The notes under the pieces are model-generated. The model was not told the DNA's origin. It did no database searches and worked only from the letters and a program-made list of their open reading frames with translations. A stretch of 64,000 nucleotides of DNA from Rhynchospora pubera (Eukaryota > Streptophyta > Magnoliopsida > Poales > Cyperaceae): NCBI GenBank assembly GCA_028095005.1, contig CM051461.1, positions 161,668,574 through 161,732,573 on the forward strand. The letters are read 5' to 3'. Shown here piece by piece: positions 25,054 through 37,615 of the stretch. A program made the translations under genes and the position numbers. Positions within the stretch are counted from its first letter, which is position 1, and each line of letters opens with the position of its first letter.

Positions 25054-25415
25054 TTTTTTGAGGGACGAGTGGCAACGCGCCACAAATTTTATTAATAAAA
25101 AATTATGTACACAAACAAAAAAGAAAAATGAAGGAAAATAAAAAGCTAAAAGAAAAAAACTAAAACCTATACATAAAGGAAGAAGAGTAAAAAAAACTAA
25201 TTAAAAATTCTCTAGACATTTTTCCTCCAAAAATCCTCACATGCAAAAATCTCCTTTAGCAAAAATTCCGGTGGAGTGCTGCACTTCGAGAAGATTCTTC
25301 TATTGTGTGCTTTCCAGATGTTTCAAGTCATGGCAGCTCAGATAGTGTCCCACAAATTCAAACCTCAGATAGTGTCCCACAAATTCAAACCTGGTTGTTT
25401 TTGAGAGAACCAGAA
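25054..25415 (-). mobile_element. 5'-truncated LINE, minus strand
   Basis: A 362-bp insertion flanked by the near-identical 13-bp duplication GATAGTATTTTGA (25041-25053) and GATACTATTTTGA (25416-25428). On the minus strand it ends TTATTAATAAAATTTGTGG...CTC followed by A-rich sequence, the 3' end of a LINE. Upstream on that strand it reads like the end of a LINE reverse transcriptase (NIWKAHNRRIF, PPEFLLKEI, then W). A 27-bp tandem duplication (25337-25390) lies inside it. Confidence 0.72.
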
Positions 25416-25784
25416 GATACTATTTTGACTATTATTTTGATATTTTGAAAAAAAAATACATAATTAATGTAAGCAGATAAATATGAATTTACGTTATAAC
25501 AAACAACGCCCATCGTTACAATTGAAAACAAGATACATATGGCCTAAAATCAGATGAACTAATAACTAGTATTGTATTATATTTAAACCAGTCATTGTTA
25601 TCAGTTCTATCAATAATGGACGCTAGAGATTCAGAGATATTAAAATTAACATATGGTTAGAAAGTAAAAAATAATTTCCGTGGGATCACCAAACATTAAT
25701 ACTGAAGGACCTGAGCTTTCCTACAAGATAAATTATGGATTCATTAGAAAAATATAATATCCTCATTATATTATTTTACTAAGT

Positions 25785-25890
25785 TTGTAGAGACGTATGT
25801 CTTTTTACAGAGGGGTTTGATTCTCGCTGGGTGAAATTAATTGGAATGGGATGCCTACGGGCTTCGATCAAAAAAAAAAAAAAAAAAAAT
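25785..25890 (+). mobile_element. SINE-like 3' segment with poly(A)
   Basis: GGGGTTTGATTCTCGCTGGG resembles a pol III B box (GGTTCGANNC type). It is followed by a short unique tail ending CTACGGGCTTCGATC and about 20 A residues. No A box was found upstream, so the copy is probably 5'-truncated. Target duplication not resolved. Confidence 0.4.
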
Positions 25891-25894
25891 ACTA

Positions 25895-27600
25895 CAAATT
25901 GGAAACTATCACAGTTTTCTTCTTGAAAATTTTAGAAGTTGCATTAAGTTCTTCAAACTTCATATTGATTGATATCTTGACATGAGTATAGGGTGGAACC
26001 AGCATTGAGATATAGAGTAGACCAAATTAAAATTAGTGAAACTTCAATAGTTTAGACCTTAAACATAGAGTAAGTCCAACACTTCAAAACACCTAATTAA
26101 CACTCCCTTTTATCATAATTCAAATTAAAAATCTTTGATCATTATTAGATCATGAGGTATGCCGAGCCTCTGCTTCCCCCCTGATCCGCCCCTCCTTGAG
26201 TAGGTTCGCTAAATTTTTTAGGGCTTCAAAAAGATTTGGTGTTTTTTTTATTAAATATTACTACATCTTCTTCAGTACATTTTTTTTTATTAAATATTAC
26301 TACATTTTTTAGGGCTTCAAAAAGATTTTTTAGGGCTTCAAATAGATTATATCGATCGAGACCAATTTTTTCTTTCTATCCCCAACATCCACTAGAAAAG
26401 GTTATCAGAATGAAAAAGGTATAAAATAGTAAATATCTTCTTTATAATTTAAATAAATTATGCGTCTAAATTTGTTAATTTTCATAATTAATTTTCATAA
26501 AGATATAGAGCTGTTCAATTTCGGTGACGCTATTAATGGACAAACGATTATCTGATTTATTATTTACTTTGTTTTAAATTTGAAAATATATTTGATCGAT
26601 TATTAATGAAAAGTTAATTGTTTATTAATAAACTTTATTGCATCAAAATTTTATATTATATTTATCGGATGCCGTTGATGCCACAAAAATTAGATGCCAA
26701 TATATTCATGCTTATATGTTTTCACTTTGTTTTAATTTCGTTCTAATTGTCAAAAAATACACGGTTAGAATTAACAGGTGGTTAATTTTGAGCACGGGTA
26801 GAAATAGTGAATAGTATTCAAGTATTCGACATTGTGTTATTATTTGTTCGGTAACTCTTCTATGGATGAGTTGTTTTACATGGGCTGACAGTTAGATCAT
26901 TCATTCAACAGTGAAGCTGTGATTGATTCAGGCTCGAAACAGTAACAAATAAGGTATTTATATTAGAAAAAAGAAAACAAAACATAGACATTTTTTTTTT
27001 CATCGACATCTTTTAACTTATTTGCGTCAATTTATACAGTTTCAATTCTCAACAAGACAAAAACTAATAATAATGATAATAATAAATCAATAGCATTCTT
27101 AATATCATCAGAAGAATATAATTACAAGTACAATAGATGTCGATGTGACGATGTGTAAAGTAGAATTTATCCCCGCAAGTTGTGGAGAAGATCTTTTTCC
27201 CGTTCTTCTATTTTTATTTATCTGTCAAAACTTATATTAATTTATTTATTTATTCATTTGTTTATTGTTGTTTTTTTTTAAATTCTACATTTAAAGATTC
27301 GAGAGTCGTCTAAGCCGAGGGTACGAGAGGTGTCGGTTGGGAAAGTGGTGATGCCACCAGGCGTTGTCTCGACCACGGAACCAGAATTTCTGATCCACAA
27401 AACCTCACTTTTCATAACTACTTTTTCCTACTTGTACCCAACGATTTTCGACTGATGTCGCCTATGCTCGATTTAAATTAGGAACTTATTTCTTCCAACG
27501 GTGCCGGTGGCGGAGGCAGTAGGGGTGCATGGGTGGACTGTTGCATCCTGTGATTTTAATTTTTCATATATTATTAGTACTAATTTTGATAATATTATAT
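25895..27600. other. Intergenic, no gene recognised
   Basis: AT-rich. At 26216-26345 the short unit TTTTTTAGGGCTTCAAAAAG and TTTTTATTAAATATTACTAC are each repeated. A GC-richer patch at 27290-27545 has no recognisable protein. Nothing else to call. Confidence 0.4.
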
Positions 27601-27601
27601 A

Positions 27602-28158
27602 GAGTATTGTTAAAATGCTATGCATAGTACGGATGCTTTCGTGCTACTGATTCGTTTTTGAATTTCATGCTTCAAGCAATCAATCCAAACCGTTCATTAT
27701 TTTTTACATATTGAAATCTTTTAGAAATCAAATTTTACATTTTTTTAATTTTTTTACTATTTTTTCAGATTTTTTAAAATCACTATTATTGAAGGGTCCA
27801 GAATTTATTAGATTAAGTATTTTCAAAAATCTGCGAAAAATAGTAAAAAATTCAAAAAAATATAAAATTTGATTTCTAATGAGATTTCAATATGAAGGGG
27901 TGCGTTTGGATAGGTGTGAGAAGAAGGGAAGAAGGGAAGAAGTGGGAAGAAGTATTGGGAAATGTGTAACTTTGTGAAGAGTTTGGATTGTTTATAAATT
28001 TTTTTTCTTCTTCTTCCTTCTTCTTCTTCTTTCTTCCAACGATCCAAACGCATCCAAGAAGATATTGGACGGTTTGGATCGGTTGTTTGAAACATGAAAT
28101 TTAAGAACAAATCCGTAGCACGAAGATCCGTGCTATGCATAGCATTTTAGCAATCCTC
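27602..28158. mobile_element. TA-flanked inverted-repeat element E1 (split by a MITE)
   Basis: Termini AGTATTGTTAAAATGCTATG and its partner (AGGATTGCTAAAATGCTATG on the other strand) share the palindrome GCTATGCATAG. Inner arms carry AATCCAAACCGTTCA and ATTGAAATCT, the blocks common to elements E2 to E7. The right edge runs into a (TA)n tract. Family A MITE copy 3 (27898-28055) is inserted in its right half. Without it E1 is about 396 bp. No coding capacity. Confidence 0.8.
27898..28055 (+). mobile_element. GA-rich MITE (family A), copy 3, nested in E1
   Basis: 158 bp from GGGTGCGTTTGGATAGG to CCAAACGCATCC with AAG on each side (27895-27897, 28056-28058). E1 sequence resumes directly afterwards (ATATTGGACGGTTTGG), so this MITE is younger than E1. 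Confidence 0.88.
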
Positions 28159-29504
<1,346 letters not shown>

Positions 29505-29507
<3 letters not shown>

Positions 29508-29918
29508 GGGATATGCTATGGTGCATCGCGATGTATTGAGGCTTTTGTACATCGCGATCATTATCCGTCAACCGTTTTATAAATAGACAAATCTAATTAA
29601 ACCAATCCAATCTACATATTGAAATCTCATTACAAACCAAATTTTATATTTTTTGAAATTTTTTTACTATTTTTTTCGATTTTTCTAAAATTTTCCTTTT
29701 TTGGAAATCAATAAATAATAAAGAAATTCTAAAAATGGCAGGTTTTAAAAAAATCGAAAAAATAGTAAAAAAATTTCAAAATATATAAAATTTGGTTTGT
29801 AATGAGATTTCAATATATAGATTGCATTTGTTTAATTAGATTTTCAATTTGTAAAACTATCGACAAATATGATCGCGATGTACAAAAGCCTTAATACATC
29901 GCGATGCACTATAGTATT

Positions 29919-29926
<8 letters not shown>
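29505..29926. mobile_element. TA-flanked inverted-repeat element E3
   Basis: A foldback of about 420 bp. The left end GCTATGGTGCATCGCGATGT matches the right end (ACTATAGTGCATCGCGATGT on the other strand), with palindromic tip CATCGCGATG. Arms share ATTGAAATCTCATTACAAAC and ACCAAATTTTATATTTTTT. It sits between two (TA)n tracts. Confidence 0.85.
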
Positions 29927-29950
<24 letters not shown>

Positions 29951-29955
<5 letters not shown>

Positions 29956-30305
29956 ATTGACTACGGTGAGTCGCGACAAAAAACTCCTAGATCTAGATTA
30001 AAATGACCGATTCAAACTATCCAATATGATATTCCTATTGAAATCTCCTTGTAGACCAAATTTTTCATTTTTTGAAATTTTTAAGTATTTTTTTGAAATT
30101 TTAGAAAATCGTTAATCTAATTGGTTCTGAACCATTCAAAAACATCAGTTTTTAAAAATCCGAAAAAAATACTTAAAAATTTCGAAAAAATAAAAAATTT
30201 GGTTTGCACGAAGATTTCAATAGGGAGATCATGTTGGACGGTTTGGATCGGTCATTTTGATCTAAATCTAGGAGTTTTGGCCGCGACTCACCGTGGCTAA
30301 ACTCT
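29951..30305. mobile_element. TA-flanked inverted-repeat element E4
   Basis: A foldback of about 355 bp with tip CGGTGAGTCGCG on each side and arms holding ACTCCTAGATCTAGAT, GATTCAAACTATCC / GGATCGGTCATTTTGAT and CCTATTGAAATCTCC. It lies between (TA)n tracts. Closest to E7. Confidence 0.85.
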
Positions 30306-30318
30306 ATATATATATATA

Positions 30319-30735
30319 TGAGTTTTGCTATGGTGGGCCGCGTTCAAAAACTTTCAGATCTAGTTCAAAATGACTGATCCAAACCGTTCAATACGATCTT
30401 CCTATTGAAATATTCATGCAGACCAAATTTTATATTTTTTTAAAAAAATTTAAGTAATTTTTTCAGATTTTAAAAAATTGCTGCTTTTTTTAACGGTTCA
30501 AAACTAATTAGATTAATGATTTTCTAAAATTTCAAAAAAAATACTAAAAACTTTCAAAAAAATATAAAATTTGGTCTGCATAGATATCTCAATAAGGATA
30601 TTAGACGGTTTAGATCGGTCATTTTGAACCAGATCTAGGAGTTTTGAGCGCGACTCACAGACCCTTGGTTTGCTATGAGATTTCAACATGTAGATTAGAT
30701 TGGTTAATTAGATTTGTCAATTTACAAAAATACTT
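30319..30735. mobile_element. Element E5 fused to an E3-type fragment
   Basis: The left end TTTTGCTATGGTGGGCCGCG and its partner arm (about 30600-30668, ending GAGCGCGACTCACAGACCC) form an E-family foldback. Directly after comes TTTGCTATGAGATTTCAACATG...TTAATTAGATTTGTCAATTT. This is a piece of the right half of an E3-type element, without its tip. The region is therefore a mosaic. Confidence 0.65.
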
Positions 30736-30737
30736 CC

Positions 30738-31132
30738 GAAAAAGTCCACGGTGCATGGAATGTCCTATGCACCGTCGCGCTAAAAACTCTTAGATCTAGT
30801 TCAAAATGACCGATCCAAACCGTCCAATATGATCTTCCTATTGAAATTTCCATGCAGACCAAATTTTATATTTTTTCGAAATTTTAAGATTTTTTTTGAA
30901 AATTTAGAAAATAGTTAATCTAATTAGTTATGAACCGTAAAAAATAACAGCTTTTAAAAATACAAAAAATACTTCAAATTTCAAAAAAACATAAAATTTG
31001 ATTTGCATGGAGATTTCAATAAGAATATCATATTAAATGATTTGGATCGGTCATTTTAAACTGGAATTAGGAGTTTTGATGACAACTCACCGATCCTTTG
31101 GTGAGTTGCAACTCACCATAGCAAAACTCTAA
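30738..31132. mobile_element. Inverted-repeat element E6 with mismatched tips
   Basis: The inner arms match E5 (CTTAGATCTAGTTCAAAATG; CCATGCAGACCAAATTTTAT). The left tip contains GGTGCATGGAATGTCC...GGTGCAT-type palindromic sequence, whereas the right tip has the GTGAGTTGCAACTCAC palindrome. The two ends therefore appear to come from different family members. Confidence 0.65.
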
Positions 31133-31323
31133 ATATATATTCAAAAAGATCAAGGTCTTCGGAAAAAAAAAAAACTCCTTCGAGGGTACCAAATAAGTAA
31201 TGTATATTAGTGTCATTGCCACTTTGGTTTTGTTTGATTTGCTGGGCAAAAAAAATGAAAGGTACCTAACTTTTCATGAAAATCCCCAAAGATATTTTTC
31301 ATGCATATTTTTCTTATAGTCAG

Positions 31324-33008
31324 TGATATCGCATTTCTATATTGCTATTTTGACCAGACTTTACAATCGAAATCGTGACTAAAACTTTTATTTATTGTTG
31401 TTTTTGTTTTTCTTTGCCAGATTTGGCACTGCCTTTTGCACTTTACTCTTATTTGTAGGAATTCAAGAAAATCAGCAAGGAAAACAGCAATTCAGATGCT
31501 AGACGACTCATATCTAGCCTAGATCATGCCCCGACTCAGTCCAATGAAGCAATCCCGCACGAATCAAGACGTTTCTCAACCAGACTCTACAATTCGGTCC
31601 GAATTCCCCTGAATTCGAACCGAATTCCTGCACAAGCAAACTTTTGAAATTCCAGCGAGACCAATTCGGTCCGAATTCCCCTGAATTCGGTCCGAATTGC
31701 TATACAGGGATTGTGTTCTGGCTGCGTTCTGGAGCTTTTTCTCCATCTGGAAGCCTCCATTTTCGCCTAAAATCAGCGAAAACGTGTCTGACAGCCAGGG
31801 GAGAGGATATAAGCGCCTTCCATCTTGGGAGGAGGCCATCTTTTCATTCCATATTTCACCTTTCTCTCTCCAGCAGATCCAGATCTAGTTTTGAGGCGAT
31901 TTCTCTTGGTTCATGCGACTTGGACAGGGGGTAGAGACGATATAGTGCTGTGGCTTGCTGCTCCGACGGATTCCCTACTCTCTCTTGTGCATTTGGCAAT
32001 GATTTGTGTCCCAAAACTCGGTTTATTTGTGTATCTCTAGTACTATTTCTCTATTTTCTGGATTTATGGATTGTTTAGGTTTATCTACTGTTATTTGCAT
32101 GGTTTCTATTTAGCTTGTTAGGTTAAAAACCTGTTGCTTTAGGCATAGATGTAGCCTAGATTTAGGTTTTGCTTGGTTTGCTTGTTTTGTTGATGGACGG
32201 AACTAGTTACCCTTGGGGTTTTTATTGAAATTGCTTGTGTTTGAATCGTTTACTACTTGTGTCGCTCGACTTTTATACGCGCGCATTTATTGGGGACTTC
32301 GATACATTATAATAACCGAGTCCTGTACAAGCACTTCGAGGTAGGTCAAAGGTGAAAGTCGACCAATTAATAACCAAAAGTCAACGTTTCTAGTTAGGCG
32401 AAAATCTAACTAGATACCTCATAGAAAACCATTGGTAAACTCGAGTAAGTCCATCGAACAACGAAAGTTGGGGGTGCAATGCACTCGATGAAGGTTGTTT
32501 AACACTAGATCCCATTCCAAATATCGTACCCAATAGGCGAAAGCGGAGGGTTAGGGAGTTAGGTTTGGTTAGATGGACCTTTGGCTTGAATAAATTAACA
32601 AAAGAGTAAACCACAACATTTACACAGTGGAATTTGGTCCGGAATTCGGACCGAATTAGCAAGGCTGAATACGACAGTGTTAAGTCTTGTGACTCTGTGG
32701 CCAGATCTAGGTGAAATCGAACCCTAAGGCACCTTTATTATCATTTTCAAACCGTTAGAAAACTCCAAAAATATTTATTTCAATTGTTTTGCATACTCTT
32801 TACTACTTACAATTGTATTCCTTTATTTCTCTTTAAATTATTTTATTCGTGACTTCAATTCTCTTCTCGATTTTTATCATCTAGATTTAACGGAATAATA
32901 AGAATAATATTCATATCCATCTTTGTGGGTTTGACACCTTTACTCGACTACGAACGACTAGTCGAGTACAAAGATTATTTGTTTGACCTTGGTTCACACC
33001 CTCGATCA
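31324..33008 (+). mobile_element. Solo LTR, copy 2
   Basis: 1,685 bp starting TGATATCG and ending CTCGATCA, with the 5-bp duplication GTCAG on both sides (31319-31323, 33009-33013). Internal blocks match copy 1: GCTAGACGACTCAT, TAGCCTAGATTTAGG, GAACCCTAAG. Palindromes here are of the AATTCGGTCCGAATT type, at about 31590-31700 and again near 32630-32660. No coding sequence. Confidence 0.92.
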
Positions 33009-33214
33009 GTCAGATTTGTTTTATTGTTGTCTACCATTTATATTAACTTTCTAGAATATTATTTTATCAAATATGATTTTCAATTATTTTTCATAGACTA
33101 CTTTGAACTTCTTTTCCCCACAGATCAAATGACCACTTTATTCCGACCCACCCAAGCCGGCATTCCATGCGCTATAGTATGGAGTATTAATACGGCGGTC
33201 ATTACTCATGAGGC

Positions 33215-33828
33215 TAGTGCTGTAAATAAAATTTATTTATCCTATTCGTATCGTATTTGATAAGACCGATATAGATATGATTTTATTCTCATTAGAGTAA
33301 CAGATATGAGTATGGGTAAAGAAAAATTTTCATTAAATCGAATACGGATACGTATAAATACTATTTCGTATCCATTATCTAATTGCTGGTAAAATTTTAC
33401 AAACATATGTATATATAATAATATTATTAGTGCATTTTGTAAGATATGCTATTAGTTTCGATGTTCATTAAAATTCGTTTATGTTGATGAAAAAATTAAT
33501 TTGCACTCTATTATATTATAATTTATGATTAGTTATATTGATTTTTTAAATGTCAATCAGTACGAAAATAAATTTCATGATTTTTGTTATAGTTAAAGCA
33601 CTTTATCCGTATATTTATTTAATATTATTTATTTAGCACATTATATATATATATATATATGTTTAAAATTAATAATATTATTATTATTCATTATGTACTA
33701 TTATCCTACCTCACTGATAATTCCTAACAAAGTATGGGCAAGATACGAGTAAAATCATTTTTTAATAGATACGAGTAAAAAAATTTTAACGGTACGGTTC
33801 TACCGTAACGTATCTGTTGATAACCCTA
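33215..33828. mobile_element. hAT-type non-autonomous element, 614 bp
   Basis: Ends TAGTGCTGTAAATAAA and, inverted, TAGGGTTATCAACAGATACG, a loose hAT-like terminal pair. Flanked by 8-bp sequences CATGAGGC (33207-33214) and CATGAGAC (33829-33836), 7 of 8 identical. The interior is AT-rich with repeated GTATCCGTAT-like blocks. No transposase. Confidence 0.75.
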
Positions 33829-33836
33829 CATGAGAC

Positions 33837-34293
33837 ACTACTTAATAACATAGTGTTGATGTGGTGTGTAATTGTTGATGATATGGTGTCAATATGATTT
33901 TTAATGAAAATTAAGAGAGTTCTGATTGAACTATCTATATTTCTTAGAATGCAATTAGTGGTCTTGTTTAGATAAATGACCTTGTTTTACAGAATAATGG
34001 AATTATTCAAGAAACAAATATTTTTTTTAAATATTGTTTTTAAAATCAATGCATGCATGATGACGACTTAAAGAAGAAAAAAAAGGCTATTCCCACTGAG
34101 CACGTTCATATCTATGATCGGAAAGACAGTAATATTCCTAGACAATACAATTCGTGCGCTTGGCGCGCGGTATGTCTATATTTAGGTGCATGCATATCTA
34201 TATTCTATTATAAATAAAAGGTTGTATTGGTGCAAATGTATGTATATCAGTATATGGAAATATAATAAAAGGTTGTATTGGCGCAAATGTTTG
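33837..34293. other. Intergenic with a short tandem duplication
   Basis: AT-rich. From about 34210 a unit AAAAGGTTGTATTGGTGCAA...GTATATCAGTATATGG is present twice. The second copy is cut by CACTA-3 and resumes at 39694. No gene seen. Confidence 0.6.
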
Positions 34294-34309
34294 TATCACT
34301 ACGCGAAAT

Positions 34310-34740
34310 TTTGGCTTCTGTAATGGTTAATAAAAGACTTCTGTAACGGTACACGAAACGTTACTGTAGCCCCCGTTACAGAATGTCTAATAACCGTTAC
34401 AGATCTATAACGGTTATTAGACAATAACCGTTACAGTAGCCAATCTTCTGTAACGGTTATTATCTAATAACCGTTATAGTATTATGCAAGGGAAATCTGG
34501 TACAGCTTTTTGGAGAACATGTGTAACGGTTATTCTCTAATAACCGTTACAGAAGCCACTCTTCTGTAACGGTTATTCTCTAATAACCGTTACAGATAAT
34601 GTTTATAATAAAAAAAATGAAATTATAATATTCTGTAACGGTTATTCCTTAATAACCGTTACAGATAATGTTTATAATAAAAAAAATGAAATTATATTAT
34701 TCTGTAACGGTTATTCCTTAATAACCGTTACAGAAGGTCC
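34310..34740. repeat. CACTA-3 left subterminal hairpins
   Basis: About seven hairpins of the form CTGTAACGGTTATT, 3 to 6 bases, AATAACCGTTACAG, for example at 34447-34478, 34521-34553, 34564-34594, 34632-34664 and 34702-34734. A 70-bp stretch containing one hairpin and an ATAATGTTTATAATAAAAAA linker is duplicated. These are presumed transposase-binding sites. Confidence 0.88.
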
Positions 34741-34767
34741 TTTTTTTTGTTTCGCTTTTTTTGATTT

Positions 34768-34788
34768 GGCTAGCCCAATTTGCTAGCC
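34768..34788 (+). other. GGCTAGCC double box, CACTA-3 left
   Basis: GGCTAGCCCAATTTGCTAGCC, then GAATTGGTACCAAATTGGTACC. It is positioned between the left subterminal hairpins and gene 1. An almost identical block precedes gene 2 (37616-37636). Confidence 0.85.
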
Positions 34789-34971
34789 GAATTGGTACCA
34801 AATTGGTACCCAATTTACATTAGATAACACATGCAGCATACTGTTACAATCCAGTACTCCAAGAGATGCTTATCTGAACACTCATTAAAGCACGCAACTC
34901 TTCATATGATTAACAATTCAAAAATTAAAGCACACAACTCTTCATATTTTCAGTTTCAAACTCATTTGTAC

Positions 34972-34978
34972 TATAAAT
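34972..34978 (+). promoter_or_regulatory. TATA-like box of CACTA-3 gene 1
   Basis: TATAAAT, 85 bp before the ATG of gene 1. It sits inside a leader containing two CACACAACTCTTCATAT-like repeats. Position and sequence fit a plant TATA box; the transcription start is not known. Confidence 0.5.
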
Positions 34979-35062
34979 GACCAAACTGTAGAACCCCACG
35001 CCTTTTCAGTTTCAAACTAATTTCTCACTTCTCCCTCCTATCTCTCTACTCAAAAACCAACC

Positions 35063-36586
35063 ATGGAAAACCTTGATCCCATCAGAGTTGATGAAGACGA
35101 CATCACTGCTCCGGCCAGTGCAGAGATCACCAAATCCATTGTCATCCAAACCATGGAAGGTGTAACTTTGCTTGATGTCATGATAGAGATGAGAAGACGC
35201 CTCCCTACAGGACAACACAGAGTGACAACACTCCTAGAAAACCGATTTCTCATCATCGGCCCCTCTGAGCAATGGCGCGATGAGATGTTTAGAAAAGGCA
35301 CTATTGAAATCACATATGGAAACAACATGAGGCGGCCATTTCCCATCCTCATTGATCCTCCAAGGGAACTAGACCCCAGAGCAGATAGTGTGAGGCTATG
35401 GGTAAGAATTGCTGATCTTCCATTTGGATGGTGCTCATGGTATGGAGCAAACATCTTTTTCCCTTTTGGTACAGTTTTACATGCTGATGCACCAACATAC
35501 ATGGGTATAGATGCCAGATTTGCTAGAGTAGAAGTATTGGTTGAACATAGGGATAGAATACCAGCCTCTCTTGCATTTGAATTACACAGAAGAAATGGAA
35601 AAATTGACCTGCTTCGTGTTCAGTACGTAGTTGAGGAACCACAAATCAGAAACCCACGTCATGAATACATCAAAGCTTTGCCTAGGATTGAATGGTCCCC
35701 TGCTGATGAGGCAAGACTGCAAAGTATCAATCCACCTGATAGGGTTGATTCTGGCAGTACTACAACCATGCGACAGAGCAAGAGAAAAGCAAAGAAAAAG
35801 GCTGCAAAAACCACAACCCCCAATAATACTCAAGCAAAAAAAAGGAAGATAGATGAGGTCATCCCCTCAATGATTACTAGATCACAAACCAAGGGAGGAA
35901 GCAGAACTAAGGAGACAGGAGTTCTCATTGGAGACACCAGGGTAATCAAACCTACAAGCTCTACTTCTAAAGGAAAAGGAGTACAAGAAGATCTTGAGGC
36001 ACAGTTCAGGAAGGAGATGAAACAGGCTAGGAAAGAGAGCCACAGAGCTCAACATGAGGGCCCAGGGCACACCAGTGGGCCCAGTGTACCCCCTGGGTTC
36101 AACCTAAGCTCTCAGGAGACTGATACTGATGAGGATGAAAAAACTGACACAGAGAGTGACAATACAACTCCTACTGAGGACCAATCAGTCGATGAACTCA
36201 TGAAGACACCCTCAGAGGAGCCCAGCAAGATGTCATTCTCCACAGAAGGTAACTCTACATTTCTTTCTAGTAACAATATGTGCAGAAGTCCTAAATAGCT
36301 TAGAGAATAGCTTCTTTCTAGACAATATGTTCAAAAGCCCTAAATAACTTCTATAGTTTAAATCCTACATAAATCCTAGTTTAGAGAATACATAAATCCT
36401 AGTTTAGAGAATAGCTCTACATAAATCCTAGTTTAGAGAATAGCTCTACATAAATATACATTTAACTTTTTCAATAATTGCACTGACTTGAAAACAGACA
36501 TGGAAAAAACCTTCATGGATTTGGCAAAGAAGCAGGAAGCAGCAGAGAAGAGCAATGGCTCCACTGATGACACATCCTCTACCTAG
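35063..36586 (+). CDS. CACTA-3 gene 1: DUF4283-like nuclear protein, two exons
   Basis: Reads as 424 residues from two exons. Exon 1 is 35063-36248, the intron 36249-36497 (GT at 36249, AG ending 36497) and exon 2 is 36498-36586; the splice keeps the frame and ends at a TAG. Without splicing the frame stops at 36296-36298. Residues about 50-200 resemble the DUF4283/RRM-like fold found in plant LINE ORF1 and gag-like proteins: LLENRFLIIGPSEQWRDEM, then VRLWVRIADLPFGWCSWYG, then ARVEVLVEHRDRIP and LRVQYVVEEP. A basic patch at about 238-268 (KRKAKKKAAK, AKKRK) looks like a bipartite nuclear signal. The C-terminal third is acidic and Ser/Thr-rich. The frame is free of stops, unlike the transposase genes of CACTA-1 and CACTA-2. 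Role not known; binding the subterminal repeats is one speculative possibility. Confidence 0.7.
36363..36455. repeat. Short tandem repeats in the gene 1 intron
   Basis: The unit CATAAATCCTAGTTTAGAGA occurs three times in a row, with or without ATAGCTCTA between copies. It lies wholly in the inferred intron of gene 1. Confidence 0.7.
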
Positions 36587-37077
36587 ATGCTGCCCTTTTT
36601 TTTTACTTCTCAGTTATTTATTGTTGTATTGTACTGTTAATGGCAAGAATTGTGTGATGTTTAGATGTATGTTTGTGATGTTTAGATACAGAATCAAGCT
36701 TGAAACAATATAAATTGCTCTTTAGTAGAAAGGTTTCTATTGACATTTGACATTTGTGGCCAACAGGCAATTTGATTCATGCGCATACCAGAGGTCAATA
36801 ATACATATGCAAGGAGAAATTCAAAACTTAACACACAAAATTCCTTCATGTATACCTCTGGTATGCAATTGGCAGACACTATTGACCATAGCATTGTTTG
36901 TCAGCCTATGTAAATTGCATTGTTTGTCAACCGTAATTCAGCTCAATTATTAAGCTCAATTATTTGTCAATTACAACTTAAAAGCAAAAGGACAAAAAGC
37001 AGTTAACCCTAAATCGCATATATATGAAAAAAGAGGAGTTTATGAAAGTACCGAAGAAATATAAAATTATCCAGTTT

Positions 37078-37192
37078 TCGATCGATTCGTTGAATCTGCT
37101 CTCCTTCTCCTTGTCGTTCTTTCGATCGATCTGTTGAATCTGCTCTCCTTCTCGTTCTTTCGATCGATCCGTTGAATCTGCTCTCGTTCTCA
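37078..37192. repeat. Tandem repeats downstream of gene 1
   Basis: Three copies of a 40 to 43-bp unit containing CGATCGATYYGTTGAATCTG and CTCTCCTTCTC. They lie between gene 1 and the central hairpin block. No coding role is apparent. Confidence 0.7.
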
Positions 37193-37430
37193 TGAAAAAA
37201 CCGAAATAAATAAGGAAAAAATATGAAAAAATACGATACAAATTTTTTGTTTTTTTACCTCAAATCTGCTCTCCTTTTTGTTCTCTTTTTTTCAGAATTT
37301 TTATAAATTTTTTGCTATTTTTTGGAGTGAAACAGAAGGGATAAGAGAGGTATTTCTTTGAATAAAATGAAAAGAAGAGAGAAAGGAATGCGGCTGGGAA
37401 GACTTAACCTAAATACATAACCTTTCTGTA

Positions 37431-37583
37431 ACGGTTATTTAAACAAACCGTTACAGAAGACTTATTATAGAAGATTGGCTTCTGTAACGGTTATTAGGTA
37501 ATAACCGATACAGATAATGTTTATAATAAAAAAAATGAAATTATAATATTCTGTAACGGTTATTCCTTAATAACCGTTACAGA
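37431..37583. repeat. CACTA-3 central hairpin block
   Basis: Three subterminal-type hairpins (CTGTAACGGTTATT with matching AATAACCGTTACAG or a one-base variant) lie in the middle of the element between the two genes. They are preceded by ACATAACCTTTCTGTAACGG, as at the right end, and followed by AGAAGGTCCTTTTTTT, as on the left side. They therefore form a junction of right-type and left-type ends. Confidence 0.88.
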
Positions 37584-37615
37584 AGGTCCTTTTTTTGTGT
37601 TTCGCCTGTTTGATT

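Noticed and set aside
31576..31934. Overlapping open frames of 63 to 96 codons on both strands
   Set aside because: They lie inside a solo LTR over the TTCGGTCCGAA palindromes; symmetric open frames on both strands are expected from palindromic repeats.
35050..35502. 150-codon open frame on the minus strand
   Set aside because: Antisense shadow of CACTA-3 gene 1, which has the better domain, splicing and TATA evidence.
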